From Tetragonia tetragonoides (lineage: Eukaryota; Streptophyta; Magnoliopsida; Caryophyllales; Aizoaceae): a stretch of 64,000 bases of DNA. Below the pieces are notes generated by a model that did not search any database, had not been told where the DNA came from, and worked only from the letters and a program-made list of their open reading frames with translations. This document shows, in pieces, positions 38,083 through 49,494 of the stretch. The DNA lies in assembly GCA_038025085.1 (NCBI GenBank), contig CM076142.1, forward strand, positions 8,034,501-8,098,500, given 5' to 3'. A program made the translations under genes and the position numbers. How positions within the stretch are numbered: position 1 is the first letter of the stretch; each line of letters opens with the position of its first letter.

Positions 38083-38905
38083 TGAGTTCATTTCGTGTGG
38101 CCACGACACGTAGGATGCTACGCAGGCGCCTAAAATCGTGTGGGCATGACACCTAAGATGCCACGTAAGCGCCAAGTTCATGTGGTGATGACACGTATGC
38201 TGCCACCTAAGCCTCCATCCAAGTGTGTCAAGCATTAATTAATAATCATTATTTGACTTCATAAATACAACCTATTATATTTATTATCATTTTGTTAAGA
38301 TTATAAAATAAAATAACTTTTGTTACGCAACTTTAAAAATTATAATTCTTCCTCCATTGGATCAGGTTCGGAAAATACTTCAAAATGAGATGCATATCTA
38401 CTATGTCTTATAAAGTTGGGTTCTTTTCGTGGAATGACGACATGTGAGACGCCACATGGGAGAGATATATTCGTGTGAAGATGACACATAAGCGCCACAT
38501 CGGTATACGTATAAAGTGAGTCCAATTCATGTGGGCACGACACGTAGGACGCCACGTAGGGGTGTAAATTCGTGTGATGATGAACCTTAAGCGTCACGTA
38601 AGCAAAGCTTGCCACATAGCCTAACAACTCACCATCAAAGTGCCACTTATTAATGTCATATCATTAGTTGGATTTATTACATATTTAATATTTTTTTTTT
38701 TGTATTACAAAATAAAAAAAAACTTTAGTTATGTAAGTCAAAAAATTATAAATCTTGATTCAATGGATTGGATTTGAAAAAAAATCTTCAAAATGAGATA
38801 TATGTCTTACAAAAGTTGGGTCATTTCCTGACGTTGATGACATGTAGGATGACACTTAAGAGGGAATGTTCGTGTGAAGATTACATGCAGATGCCACATG
38901 TGTAC
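38076..38905. repeat. Two diverged tandem copies of a ~435-bp unit
   Basis: Both copies start AAAGTGAGTYC (38078 and 38513), then have CACGACACGTAGGAYGC. Later they share CTTCAAAATGAGATRYAT and AAAGTTGGGTC/T, then a third TTCGTGTGAAGAT segment. The CRCGACACGTAGGACGCCAC words recur within each unit, so it looks like a satellite seed or a subterminal repeat array. Confidence 0.7.
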
Positions 38906-39409
38906 AACCTGATTAAATAACAATAAATGACACTTCTAACAATACCGGCCTTAACTATTTGATGACATATGTATTTAACTTGACCTTTAATATTTTATAG
39001 CATAAATAAAATGTATTTAAGTGGTACGTTCCTACATGACCTATTTAACTAATCTGAATTGGATTAAACTAAATTAGACTAATAATAAATTGAGAAAATA
39101 AAGTCTTAGTATACTCGAAGAAAGGTTTATTAGTCTTTATTTTTTTTTTCTTTTTAGAATTTTGATGTAGGCTAAAATTATGTTTATAAATCAATTTTTT
39201 TTACATTCATTCTAATTTTGATGTAGATCGATTTAAAGGGACATTTCATACCAAAAATATTAAAATAATCAAATATAGAATTAGTTGTGCAGTATAAAAC
39301 AGGCATGTGGTATCACTTACGAAGTTATTTTCATTTTCGAGAGATAATCACGAGTCCATGCGGAGCACGAAGATAAAACTAGTATAACTATATATAGTAC
39401 ACCAAAATA

Positions 39410-39790
39410 ATTTTGTCAAATGTCAATGATATTTAATGTTCGGCCGCTCTATATTCACTTGAGCTGAACAAGTGGCAATGCTAGTGGTTTGCAACAGCAT
39501 CAGGGTGTTATTGCAATGAGAATGACTACAAATTAAATGCAATTTAACGTCAAAAATTGAAAGATAAAGAAAGTGAACACAAAATAATTAAATGCGGTAT
39601 TTCCTATTCACAAGAACAAGTGAACAGAATTAACTTGACCAAGCCATCTTATTTGTGTGCAAGGGAGAGACAGGAATGCAACATTCATGCATTCATAAAA
39701 GAGAGATAGCGACACAAGGGGTCATGTATCATGGTATGTGATTACATGGAATTCCGATTTTGATGATAACAAACAATAGACGCTAGGTGT
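39410..39790 (+). repeat. Segmental duplication, copy 2
   Basis: It matches 36890-37600 in order and orientation over at least five landmarks. It breaks off at GACGCTAGG, exactly where the GC-rich block begins. Confidence 0.8.
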
Positions 39791-40960
39791 TATGGTCGTA
39801 AATTTTTCGCTGCGGAATGACCGTACGGCGTCAAGACTCCATCGAGTCTTGACCAGCCTTCACGTGAGGTTCTGTCCATTTCGACTCATATTGAACTCTT
39901 CACAACTCAAATCATCCTATCAAGACTTGCTCGCTTCACTGTTGTTCCTTTCTCGAGATACTAGTCGCTTCCTGGTGTCGGTTATTCAGCCCGTCACTCT
40001 CCCAACCAGTCATCTCGGATATCCCGCATCATGGTTGACCCATACTCAAGACCCTCGTCACGTACTAGTCCCGACACTCTGGCCCTGGCACTAGACCGAC
40101 CGAGCATCCTGTTGCTGACTCCAACCCCTGACTCGGCACCATCGTATCCTTTGTGCGGACAACGTTGTTCACTATCGTCCGACACCGATCTCACTGACAA
40201 GCTTCTTTGGGACACGGCCCTCGAACGCCATCCGGCTTCGAGGCTTCCTATCGAGTGCTCCTTCCGTTCATCGGTCATGATCACTGTTCGCCTCAACGTG
40301 GCCTAGGAGTTGTCAAGTCCCAAAGTACTCTCGGACGTGTCAAGTCCGTAGCGCGCTTCTCGATCGTGCGGGCAACTATCCTCGTCCCGAGCACTCAAGC
40401 TCCTTCCGAGTAGTTCCCGATCCTTTAAGCAACCGGGAGTCATGTTCGCTCCCGTTGAGTTCATAGGAGGCCGACCTATGAATGCGCACCTCGCATTCAT
40501 GGATCACTGTCCCCGACTCGGCCGTCGATGCCTCATCGAGTAGTGTCCCATTCACCGAGTAGGCAACCTTCCTAGGACATCCTTCCCTTCATAGGAATAC
40601 TAGGAAGTATCCCCTTAAGTTCCACAAGTTCCCACGGGGTCGCCCATCCCGTGGTATCGATGTCCCGAAGCCCGAGAGCACCGCTAATGCAACACGGCCC
40701 TTCGTTGACCGGGCTTCCCGAAAGCCCTCATGGAGGATCTTATCCCATTGATAAGGTTCACGGATAGAGCGTCCCGCAACCGTCTCAAAATAACGACCCT
40801 CCTCTCGGCGCATGATGCACACTACCGAGCCCGCCGGCTACTCGGTAATGTCCCCGGAATGTCCTATCCCGAAGAGACTCAACGTTGTCCTTTGACATAC
40901 CATCAAGCCTGCCCCCTTCCGGGAAAGCTCACTTAAGTGTCAGAGATGCTAGGGTTTTGA
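39790..40960. other. GC-rich block of unknown origin
   Basis: About 1.2 kb with clearly higher GC and CpG than its surroundings and no long ORF on either strand. It starts near TGTTATGGTCG and ends near TTTTGAACA, LTR-like ends, but the flanks (CTAGG, AGTCA) do not match as a target duplication. It could be an unrecognised LTR or a non-autonomous element. Confidence 0.4.
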
Positions 40961-41644
40961 ACAAGTCATTGTGATCCACCCATAGGAAATATTTCTGAAT
41001 TGGCAGTAGTTTTGAAATCCTTTTATATATTTATATAGAACAAGTCTTGTGTGAGACCAACTTACAGAAAAATAGGTCAATGTTTAGATATATAGGGGTC
41101 AATTATTATGAGCCGTGAGTTTCACTAAAAAGTGACTCTCGTCTTATCAAAAATTATAACAAAACGGTTTTAAATAAGTTTTTGTGATTTAAATAAGGGT
41201 ATTTCCTTGAAATCACAATAGAAAATAATCAAATTTACTTTTTAATTTTCTTAAGCTGGCGGGAACGAAACAGCGTTAGCACCTCGCTCTCAATGACGGG
41301 AATACACTCAAAACTCAAAAGTTTTGAGTAACGAAAGTAGCATCAAACTATCAAAGTTACACTAATTACTAAGATAAATGAAAGAGCGCGGAAAATAAAT
41401 GCCATCTTATTTAAATGTACTAACAAAACCACAAATAGCATCAAAAATAACAGTACTAATAATCAATTTACCTATGCTAATTAGGGTCACAACAAGATAA
41501 TAAAAACGTATTAAATTCAGTAAAAGGATAGACGCTAAAAACAACTTATTTAACAAGCCAGAGTTGGGAGATCATAGTCTCTGTAGTCAACGGCGGATAC
41601 TCTTGATGTGAAAAACAAAAAAAAAAACAAAAAACTTATTAACG

Positions 41645-41800
41645 TGAACATTACCCCAGTGCCTTCAAAGAGGCTCCCGCCTAGACAGGGTAATGGGAGG
41701 TCGGTTGTATGCAACCTTACCCCTGTGAGAGTCTCATAGAAAGGCTGTTTTTCTGTTTGACCCGAGATTCGAAGTGCACGACCATCGGCAACTTCACAAT
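41645..41800 (-). mobile_element. Au-like SINE (tRNA-derived), minus strand
   Basis: On the minus strand CACTTCGAATCTCGGGTC resembles a box B. The tail then reads AACAGCCTTTCT and GGGGTAAGGTTGCATACAAC, continuing into GGCGGGAGCCTC...CACTGGGG. This is the plant Au SINE 3' pattern. No target duplication found. Confidence 0.55.
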
Positions 41801-41944
41801 AAATAAGAAGTACCGACAGTTTTATGAGCCATTTTGCTTTAGTCCATTATATTCCGAAACCAAAGAGTAGTGAAACTTTTAACTCCACTAAAAACGGTGG
41901 ACAAAATAAATTTATTAAGAAAGATTATTCATCGATAATCCATG

Positions 41945-44830
41945 TTTTTTTGGCTTGTGGGAGGCCTGGAAACAAAGGTGGATATTTTCACACCACATCG
42001 CACGGAACACCCTTTGGGGTCGTGGGAGGCCCTCGGGCTTGCATATCCAGTCCCTGCAAGGTTTGGAAAGACATTTTACAGGACAATGGTGTAAAAGTCA
42101 CAACACTAATGGCATGGGTGATATCGAAGTTCGGGGATCCGGGTAACCCTCGCGGGGCACCGAGGGTCCTCTAGGGTCATGATATAGACCACAAGGAGAA
42201 TTTTGGGCAAAAAATACACCCGGGCCCCAGAGAGCCGAAAATGAAGGCTTTAATCCACCTTTTTTGGGCTTCAGGAGGCCCCGAAACGAAGGTAGATATT
42301 TTTGCACCACATTGCACAAAATACCCCTAGTGGACATGGGAGGCCCTCAGGCTCGCTTATTCGGTACCTAATAGGTTTGGAAGGCGTTTTACAGGAGCCT
42401 GGTGTAAGAGCCTAAACACCAAATGCATGGGTGATATCGAAGTTCGGTGATCCGGATAACCCTCCCGGAGCACCAAGGGTCCTCTAGGGTCATGATAGAC
42501 CCTTCGGAGAAATTTAGGCAAAAATGGCACCCAGGCCCCGGGAAGTCGAAAATGAAGACTATATCCACGTTTTTTGAGCTTCCGGGAGGCCCCGAAATAA
42601 AGTTGTATATTTTCGCACCACATCTCATGGAATACCCCTAGGGGACATGTGAGGCCCACGTGCTCGCTTATCCGATCCTTGATAGGCTTGGAAGGGAGTT
42701 TTACAGGACATTGGTGTTAGAGCCGAAACACCAAAGGCATGGGTGATACCAAAGTTCGGGGATCCGGATAACCATCCCGGTGCACCAAGGGTCCTCTAGG
42801 GTCATGATAGACCACCCGGAATATTTTAGGAAAAAATGACACCCGAGCCCCATGAAGCCGAAAATAAAGGCTTATCATCCACGTTTCTTGGGCTTCTGGA
42901 GGCCCAAAAACGAAGGTAGATATTTTCGCACCACATCACACGTAACACCCATAGTGGACATGGGAAGCCCTCGGGCTCGCTTATCCGGTCTCTAATAGGT
43001 TTGAAAGGGCGTTTTACGGGACATTGGTGAAAGAGCTAAAACACCAAAGACACGGGTGATTTCGAAGTTCGGGGATCCGGAAAACCCTCCCAGAGCACCA
43101 AGGGTTCTCTAGGGTCATGATAGACCCCCCTGGAGAAATTTGGGCAAAAATCACCCGGGCCTCAGGAAGCCGAAAACGAAGGTTATAATCCACGTTTTTT
43201 GAGCTTCGGGGAGGCCCCGAAATGAAGGTGGGTATTTTTGCACCACATCTCACGGAACACCTCTAGGAGACATGGGAGGCCCGCAGGCTCGCTTATCCGG
43301 TCCCTGAGAGGCTTTGAAGGGTGTTTGGACATTGGTGTTAGAGCTGAAAAACCAAAGGCAAGGATGATATCGAAGTTGTGGGATTCAGATAACCCTCCCG
43401 GGGTATCGTGGGTCCTCTAGGGTTATGATAGACCACCCGGAATATTTTGGGAAAAAATGACGTACATCCGGGCCCTATGAAGCTGAAAATGAAGACTATT
43501 ATCCACGTTTCTTGGGCTTCCGGATGGAGGCCATAAAACCAAGGTAGATATTTTCGCACCACATCGCATGTAACACCCTTAGTGGACATGGGAGCCCTCA
43601 GGCTCGCTTATCCGGTCTCTAATAGGTTTGGAAGGGCGTTTTACGGGACATTGGTGAAAGAGCTAAAACACCAAAGACATGAGTGATTTCGAAGTTCGGG
43701 AATCCGGATAACCCTCCCCGAGCACAAAGGGTCCTCTAGGGTCATGATAGACCCCCCGGAGATATTTGGGCAAAAATGACACCCGGGCCTCCGGAAGCCG
43801 AAAACGAAGGCTATAATCCACGTTTCTTGAACTTCGGGGAGGTCTCAAAACGAAGGTGGGTATTTTCGCACCACGCCGTCTCACGGAACACCTCTAGTGG
43901 ATGGACATGGGATGCTCACGGGCTCTCTTATCAGGTTCCTAAGAGGCTTGGAAAGGCGTTTGAGACATTGGCTTTAGAGGCAAAACACCAAAGGCATGGG
44001 TGATACCGAAGTTCGGGGATCCGGATAACCCTCCCGGAGCACCGAGGGTTCTCTAGGGTCATGATAGACCATCCGGAGAATTTTGGGCAAAAATGACTCC
44101 CGGGCCCCATGAAGTCGAAAATGAAAGTTATAATCCACGTTTTTTAGGCTTCCGGGAGGCCCCGATACGAAGGTAGATATTTTCGCACTATATCGCACGG
44201 AAGACCCTAAATGGACATGGGAGGCCCTCGGGCTCGCTTTGCCAGTCTCTAATAGGTTTGGAAGGGCGTTTTACGGGACACTGGTATAAGAGCCTGAACA
44301 CCAAAGGCTTTGGTGATATCGAAATTTGGGGATCCGGATAATCCTCCCGGGGCACCGAGAGTCCTCTAGGGTCATGATAGACCATCCGGAGAATTTTGGG
44401 CAAAGACACCTAGGGCCCGGGAAGGCGAAAACAAAAGCTATAATCCATGTCTTTTGAGCTTCGCGAGGCCCCGAAACGAAGGTGGGTATTTTCGCACCAC
44501 ATGCATCTCACGGAATAGGGGATATGGGAGCACCACGGGCTCGCTTATCCGGTCTCTGATAGGCTTGGAAGAAGGGCGTTTGGGACACTGGTGTTGGAGG
44601 CGAAACACCAAAGGCATGTGTGATATCAAATTTCGGGGATCCGTATATCCCTTCCGACTCCTAAGGCACCGAGGGTCTTTTAGGATCATGATAGACCACT
44701 CGAAGAAACTTGGGAAAAAATGACAACCGGGCTCTAAAAGTCGAAAATAAAAGCATTAACCTACGTATTTTGCGCTTTCGGGAGACCTCAAAACGAAGGA
44801 CATGATATTTTCGCACAACATCGGGCACTT
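41945..44830. repeat. Satellite array: nine copies of a ~313-bp monomer
   Basis: The word GATATCGAAGTTCGGGGATCC (with variants) recurs at 42120, 42433, 42745, 43058, 43366, 43685, 44002, 44315 and 44622, spacings 307-319 bp and mostly 312-313. Each monomer also carries CACCRAGGGTCCTCTAGGGT, GATAGACCACCCGGAG, ATTTTCGCACCACATCGCAC and GGGAGGCCCTCGGGCTCGCT in the same order, and most keep a BamHI-type GGATCC. Many short ORFs here are repeat artefacts. Confidence 0.95.
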
Positions 44831-45328
44831 AGGCAAAAGATAGCAAAAATCTAATAAAGAATCCCAAAACATTGAATAGTAAATCTGGGGCTCGGTGCTC
44901 TTTGCTTTTGTATCCAGCTGATCTCAAGAAAAGGAGCCGTAATTTGAGATCTATTTGTCCCTATTTGTTGCTATTTTTCTAGTTTTCATTTTGTGCATAC
45001 TCTTCACTATTTACTTTTTTGAAAATGACGTGAGAAAACCATGCAAATTGGAAATTTCTATTCCAAGCACACATTTATGAACCTCTAGAGTCTTTACTAG
45101 CCAACCCAACTGACAAAGAAAATTGGCTTGTACAAGTCGAAAATGAAGGCATTTCAAAAAGATGCTTTTTCTCTGTGTTTTTCCATTTTTGGTTATACTT
45201 TTCTCAACCCAAAAGTTGTGTTTTTTTTTTTCTTCTCAGAATTCTTATGGTAATCAGTATTATGGCGATTCTCTGACAGTTACCCATTATTCCATAAAAA
45301 AGAAGCCAAGATAAGGGAAAAAGGAGGG

Positions 45329-45558
45329 ATGTATCACTGTGTTCCAGATTTTGACATGGAACAGGGCAGAAGATGATATTAAAGAGTTGCTATGGCAGGA
45401 TGGCCACGTTATTGTGCAATCCCAAGCTCAACGGACTGTTCATAGAGCTCCGTCGGCTAGGACGCCAATGGAGCCGCCACCTCATCAGCCTCCACCGCAT
45501 CTGCCACTGCAATCGGTGGAGGATGAGATGGAGAAGCACTTTTTAATTCAAAAATAAA
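45329..45558 (+). pseudogene. Broken N-terminal fragment of a PIF1-like bHLH factor
   Basis: 45329 reads MYHCVPDFDMEQGRR then a stop. In another frame (from about 45363) the sequence reads EDDIKELLWQDGHVIVQSQ and, near the end, VEDEMEKHF before a stop at 45556-45558. VPDFD at the start, an APB-like LLWQNGQVVVQ motif and an EDEM segment are the layout of the phytochrome-interacting factor PIF1/PIL5 N-terminus. A frameshift or small deletion separates the first two parts and the bHLH domain is absent. This looks like a captured or decayed first exon. No neighbouring exon supports a live gene. Confidence 0.7.
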
Positions 45559-46169
45559 AAAAAATTGGTTCAAAATGTGACAGTCATCTCACGGTGCATG
45601 AGTCGGTCTGATCATCATAAACGTTTTTGGCATTAATGCATGCATTTTCCAAAGTCTTTGGAAAATTTATGCATATTGTTATGATTGAAACTTATATGTG
45701 GATCACAAAGTCTATACCGAGTATTCAATTTGGATCGGGGTGAGTAAACTCTTAGATTGATGTTGACATTGAATTCGAAATTGAAATTGGTGTTTATTGC
45801 TAACAGAAAAAACTAACGACTCTATGCATTCAAACCACGAGTAGATTTTTCCCACAAAACATCTTGCTTTCCGCTTTGCTTGTTTGTTTCGTGTGCCCCT
45901 CTCCACCTATAAAATTTGATATACACAACCAATAAACCTCTGTTCACACAAAGTCAAAAACAAGCAATACTGTTCCTAAATACAGATCATCAGAATGGTT
46001 TCGGCCTCATCATCTTCTTGTTTTTCTCTTTCCTGGCCTCCTTCCTTTACCTCCATAATAAAGGCAATTCCGCGAACAATGCTAGGCTACCCCCAGGCAC
46101 GATGGGGGTGGCCGGTTGTGGGGGAGACGTTGGCGTTCCTATCAACGGCGTGGAAAGGCCATCCGGAGA

Positions 46170-46327
46170 TGTTAACTTTTTTTTTATATTGGGCCCATTA
46201 AGAGAGTGTTTATAACATAAGTGAGGTTCCAACCCAAAACCAATTGGCAATGGGTGGAGTAACTCCCTTAGTTATAAACACCTCAAGGCACTCTTTCTTG
46301 ATTAATGTGGGACAACTCACTTCAACA
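46170..46327. mobile_element. 158-bp solo LTR inserted in P450 exon 1
   Basis: It starts TGTTAAC and ends TTCAACA and is flanked by the 5-bp duplication GGAGA (46165-46169, 46328-46332). Excision restores KGHPEKFIF, the normal CYP716 reading. It contains an imperfect inverted pair GAGTGTTTATAACATAAG / CTTAGTTATAAACACCTC. Confidence 0.88.
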
Positions 46328-46610
46328 GGAGAAGTTCATCTTCGACCGTCTAGCCAAGTACACTACGTCGTCACAACACCCCGTTTTTAAGACGTCGATT
46401 TTGGGGGAGAAGATGGTGGTTATGTGTGGTGCTTCTAGCAACAAGTTCGTCTTCTCTAATGATGACAACAAATTTTTACAAGCTTGGATACCCAAATCGG
46501 TTGAAAAGATCTTCGACACCTCTAATGCCAAAATGCAGAACAAGGTGAGCATTCTACAGATTGCAAACCTCCTCAAGCCCGAGGCTCTTCAGAGGTAATA
46601 ATAATTAATA

Positions 46611-46796
46611 CTCCCTCTGTAGTCTGTTCCATGTTTACATTATTTTTATTTTACAGCTTTTTTCAAAAGTACTATTGAAAATAAATCCAACAATTTTTTA
46701 CATTGTAAATCTTTATATCTTTACCAATTAATTTTCAAAGTTCGTGAAGTTTGACTTCGAAAAAACAAATGACCTTAAACATATGGAACGGGGGAG
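46611..46796. mobile_element. Stowaway MITE in intron 1 of the P450 pseudogene
   Basis: CTCCCTCTGTAGTCTGTTCC at the left is mirrored by GGAACGGGGGAG at the right, with TA on both flanks (46609-46610, 46797-46798). It is 186 bp long. Confidence 0.88.
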
Positions 46797-48387
46797 TACT
46801 TCATAAATCATCTTTCCATGATACTCCGTATATAGGAGTATGTAGGTGACGTTACATATATGCACGGATGTATCCACATGACATGCTATATAATACTACT
46901 ACAGTACTTCATAATGAGTATGACTGTATTAGTTGACTTTTAGTTGTGTGATGACCAACACCCAATTTTGACTTATAATTTCTCCAAATGCATTTGCTGT
47001 TAAAATTATTTGAAAATATGTTTCGAAACTTCAAATGGTCACTCTTTGGCCTATGATTTAGTATCAAAATTTCAAATTATTTGACATATTATACTTCATT
47101 CCCTCGGTCTCCTAAAGAATCTTATATTTCTACTATTAATGAATTTTAATATGAAAATTTGTGTAGGTACATACCGATTATGGACACTATCGCCATGCGA
47201 TACTTTGTGACGGGGTGGGAGGACAAGGATGAGGTAAAGGTGTATCCCTTGGCCAAGCATTACACATTTTGGCTAGCATGTCGCTTGTTCTTGAGTATAG
47301 AGAGACAGACTCGTGTTATCGAGTTGGAGAGCTCGTTCAATGACATAGACTCGGGCATGGTCTCTATCCCCATTGACCTCCCTGGTACGCAATTCCACCG
47401 AGGGATCAAGGCATCAAACCTTGTTAGGGAGGAACTCAAGGGCATCATCAAGCAACGAAAGCTAGACGACGACTTAGCCAATTGCAATAATGGCAATAAG
47501 GAGGCTAATTCCTCTAAACAAGCAGACTTTCTTTCTCATTTGCTTCTTTTTTCCGACGAAGATGGCAAATATATGAGTGAGAACGAAATTGCTAACACCA
47601 TCTTGGGCTTTCTTATCGCTGGTTCTACTACTACTACTTCTACTTGCACCTTCATTGTCAAGTACCTCGCTGAGCTCCCTCGCATCTATGACACTGTTTA
47701 CAAAGGTTATTAATTAAAATCATTTAAGTCTAGCTAGCTTTTCTCAGACCATACTAATTAAGGTAGTGTTTGGCCTGTGTAAGTTGCTTATATCTCACCC
47801 CTTATTTTCCCTCACAAATCACTACCCAACCTCCTCCTCATCTTCATTTTCAACTTCTAAGAAGCTCAAAACACACCTTATGAGATCCAAAAGCAAACTC
47901 TCCAATTTTGGAGCTTAATTTCACTTTTGGGCTTCCTATGAAATGTTATGAGTTTCTTGGAAGCTGAAAATGAGGGTGAAAAGGAGGCGGAAAGGGTGGT
48001 TTGTGAGGGAACATAGTGAAAAAAGTATTAGTAGCAACTCACGCACTAGGTCAACAACGCTCTAAAACCTAGATTAGTATATATACTTCTCAAATCTACT
48101 TAGTGCAAATAATTAATTAATATAAAAAGATAGATATTATTACGTGGGTGAAATTATAATTTTGAATATATATGCACAGAACAAATGGAGATAGCAAGAT
48201 CAAAAGAAGCAGGAGAGCTACTAAATTAGGAGGACATACGGAAGATGAAATATTCTTGGAACGTGGCGTGTGAGGTGATGCGTTTGGTTCCGCCTAATTC
48301 CCAAATCACTTTCAGGGAAGTCATCAAAGACTTCATGTATGCAGGGTTCAAAATCCCCAAGGGTTGGAAGATATATTTAGGATTCCA

Positions 48388-48610
48388 CATTGAGAGAGAA
48401 ATTTATGTTCCTTATTACATGATCATTTTAAATGAAAAATTAATTTCATTTATACATGCAAAAATGAAAACATGATTCCAAAAACAAAGTAAAAGAATTC
48501 TTAATAATATATGTGTAACATATGTGCAATGTATGTAACAAAAGAGATAATACATGATAGACAAATCGTATTATAGTTTGATTTCTTCCTCAATCTAGAA
48601 CCTTGTTTCA
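48388..48610. repeat. Dispersed repeat shared with two cyclase introns
   Basis: GATTCCACATTGAGAGAG...AAAATGAAAACATGATTCC matches 30085-30205. ATATGTGCAATGTATGTAAC...ATACATGATAGACAAAT matches 29045-29120. All copies are on the + strand. Here it fills the last P450 intron. Confidence 0.7.
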
Positions 48611-49086
48611 ATAAATAGTGATCCTCATCTTATCAAATGTTACAACAAACTCGTCTTATACATGTTTTCGTGTTTCCAGACACATGATGTTTTAACTTGA
48701 TTGACGACCTCGGGGCAACATATAAAGGCTACCATATCACCATGCATTCTAATAAATTCTCCATATCTGTGTAAATAACACAGGCATATTGGAGTACAAA
48801 TTCAACTCATAAGAACCCAGAGTACTTTTCGGAGTCAGAAAAATTCAACCCGTCAAGATTTGAGGGGAATGGGCCAGAACCCTACACATTTGTACCTTTT
48901 GGAGGGGGACCAAGGATGTGCCCAGCACAGGAGTTAGCAAGGTTGGAGATATTGGTATTCATGCACAACCTAGTTAAGCGGTTCAAGTTTGAGAAAATAC
49001 TCGCTAATGAACCCGTCGTTGTTAACCCTTTTCCTGTGCCTGCTAAAGGCCTCCCAATTCGGCTTCATCCTCATCTTCATAAATAA

Positions 49087-49480
49087 GTGGTTTAGTATGT
49101 GTTTGGAAAGACCCTAAAATAGTTTATAAGTTGTGGGCTCAATAACTTATTTTTAAATGCTACTCTCACAAGTATCTAAAACTAATCTCTTGGGCCCACA
49201 ATTAATAATAAGTTCTCCTAAATTTAACCTAATTGTTCAATCGATCACTAGTTTACCGTTTGTGGTGACTTGTTACAAAGAAATTATTAGGTCGTCCGGA
49301 ACCCTTCACCCTTATTGTTACCACTTATGCCATTAAATATACGTATGTATTCTATTGGGACTACCGATATTTATTATTGAGTATACTGATCTGAATATAA
49401 ATATCAATAATTGTAATGATTTGATTATAAGTAGCATGTACTAATTGATACTTGTATCATTAGTTTAATTAGTTTAATAT
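49087..49480. other. Intergenic downstream of the P450 pseudogene
   Basis: AT-rich with no ORF or repeat boundary that I can support. Confidence 0.4.
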
Positions 49481-49494
49481 GCTATTAGGCAGTT

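Larger units (their letters stand above)
45995..49086 (+). pseudogene. CYP716-type cytochrome P450 pseudogene (triterpenoid oxidase relative)
   Basis: Reconstructed exon blocks are 45995-46169 plus 46333-46594, then 47167-47705, 48180-about 48386 and 48784-49086. Diagnostic CYP716 words are [58 protein letters not shown] and [13 protein letters not shown]. Lesions: a frame change after the N-terminal ATG; an extra G near 46104; a 158-bp solo LTR in exon 1; an in-frame TAG at 48227; and a lost splice donor after GWK (AT where GT is expected). Two key motifs are altered: the I-helix AGSTT lacks the acidic residue of (A/G)Gx(D/E)T, and the heme loop has Ala for Gly after Cys. CYP716 enzymes oxidise amyrin/lupeol scaffolds. 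This copy cannot make a normal enzyme. Confidence 0.9.

Noticed and set aside
41945..44830. CRISPR-like regular repeat spacing
   Set aside because: Monomers are ~313 bp with no unique spacers between short repeats. This is a plant satellite.
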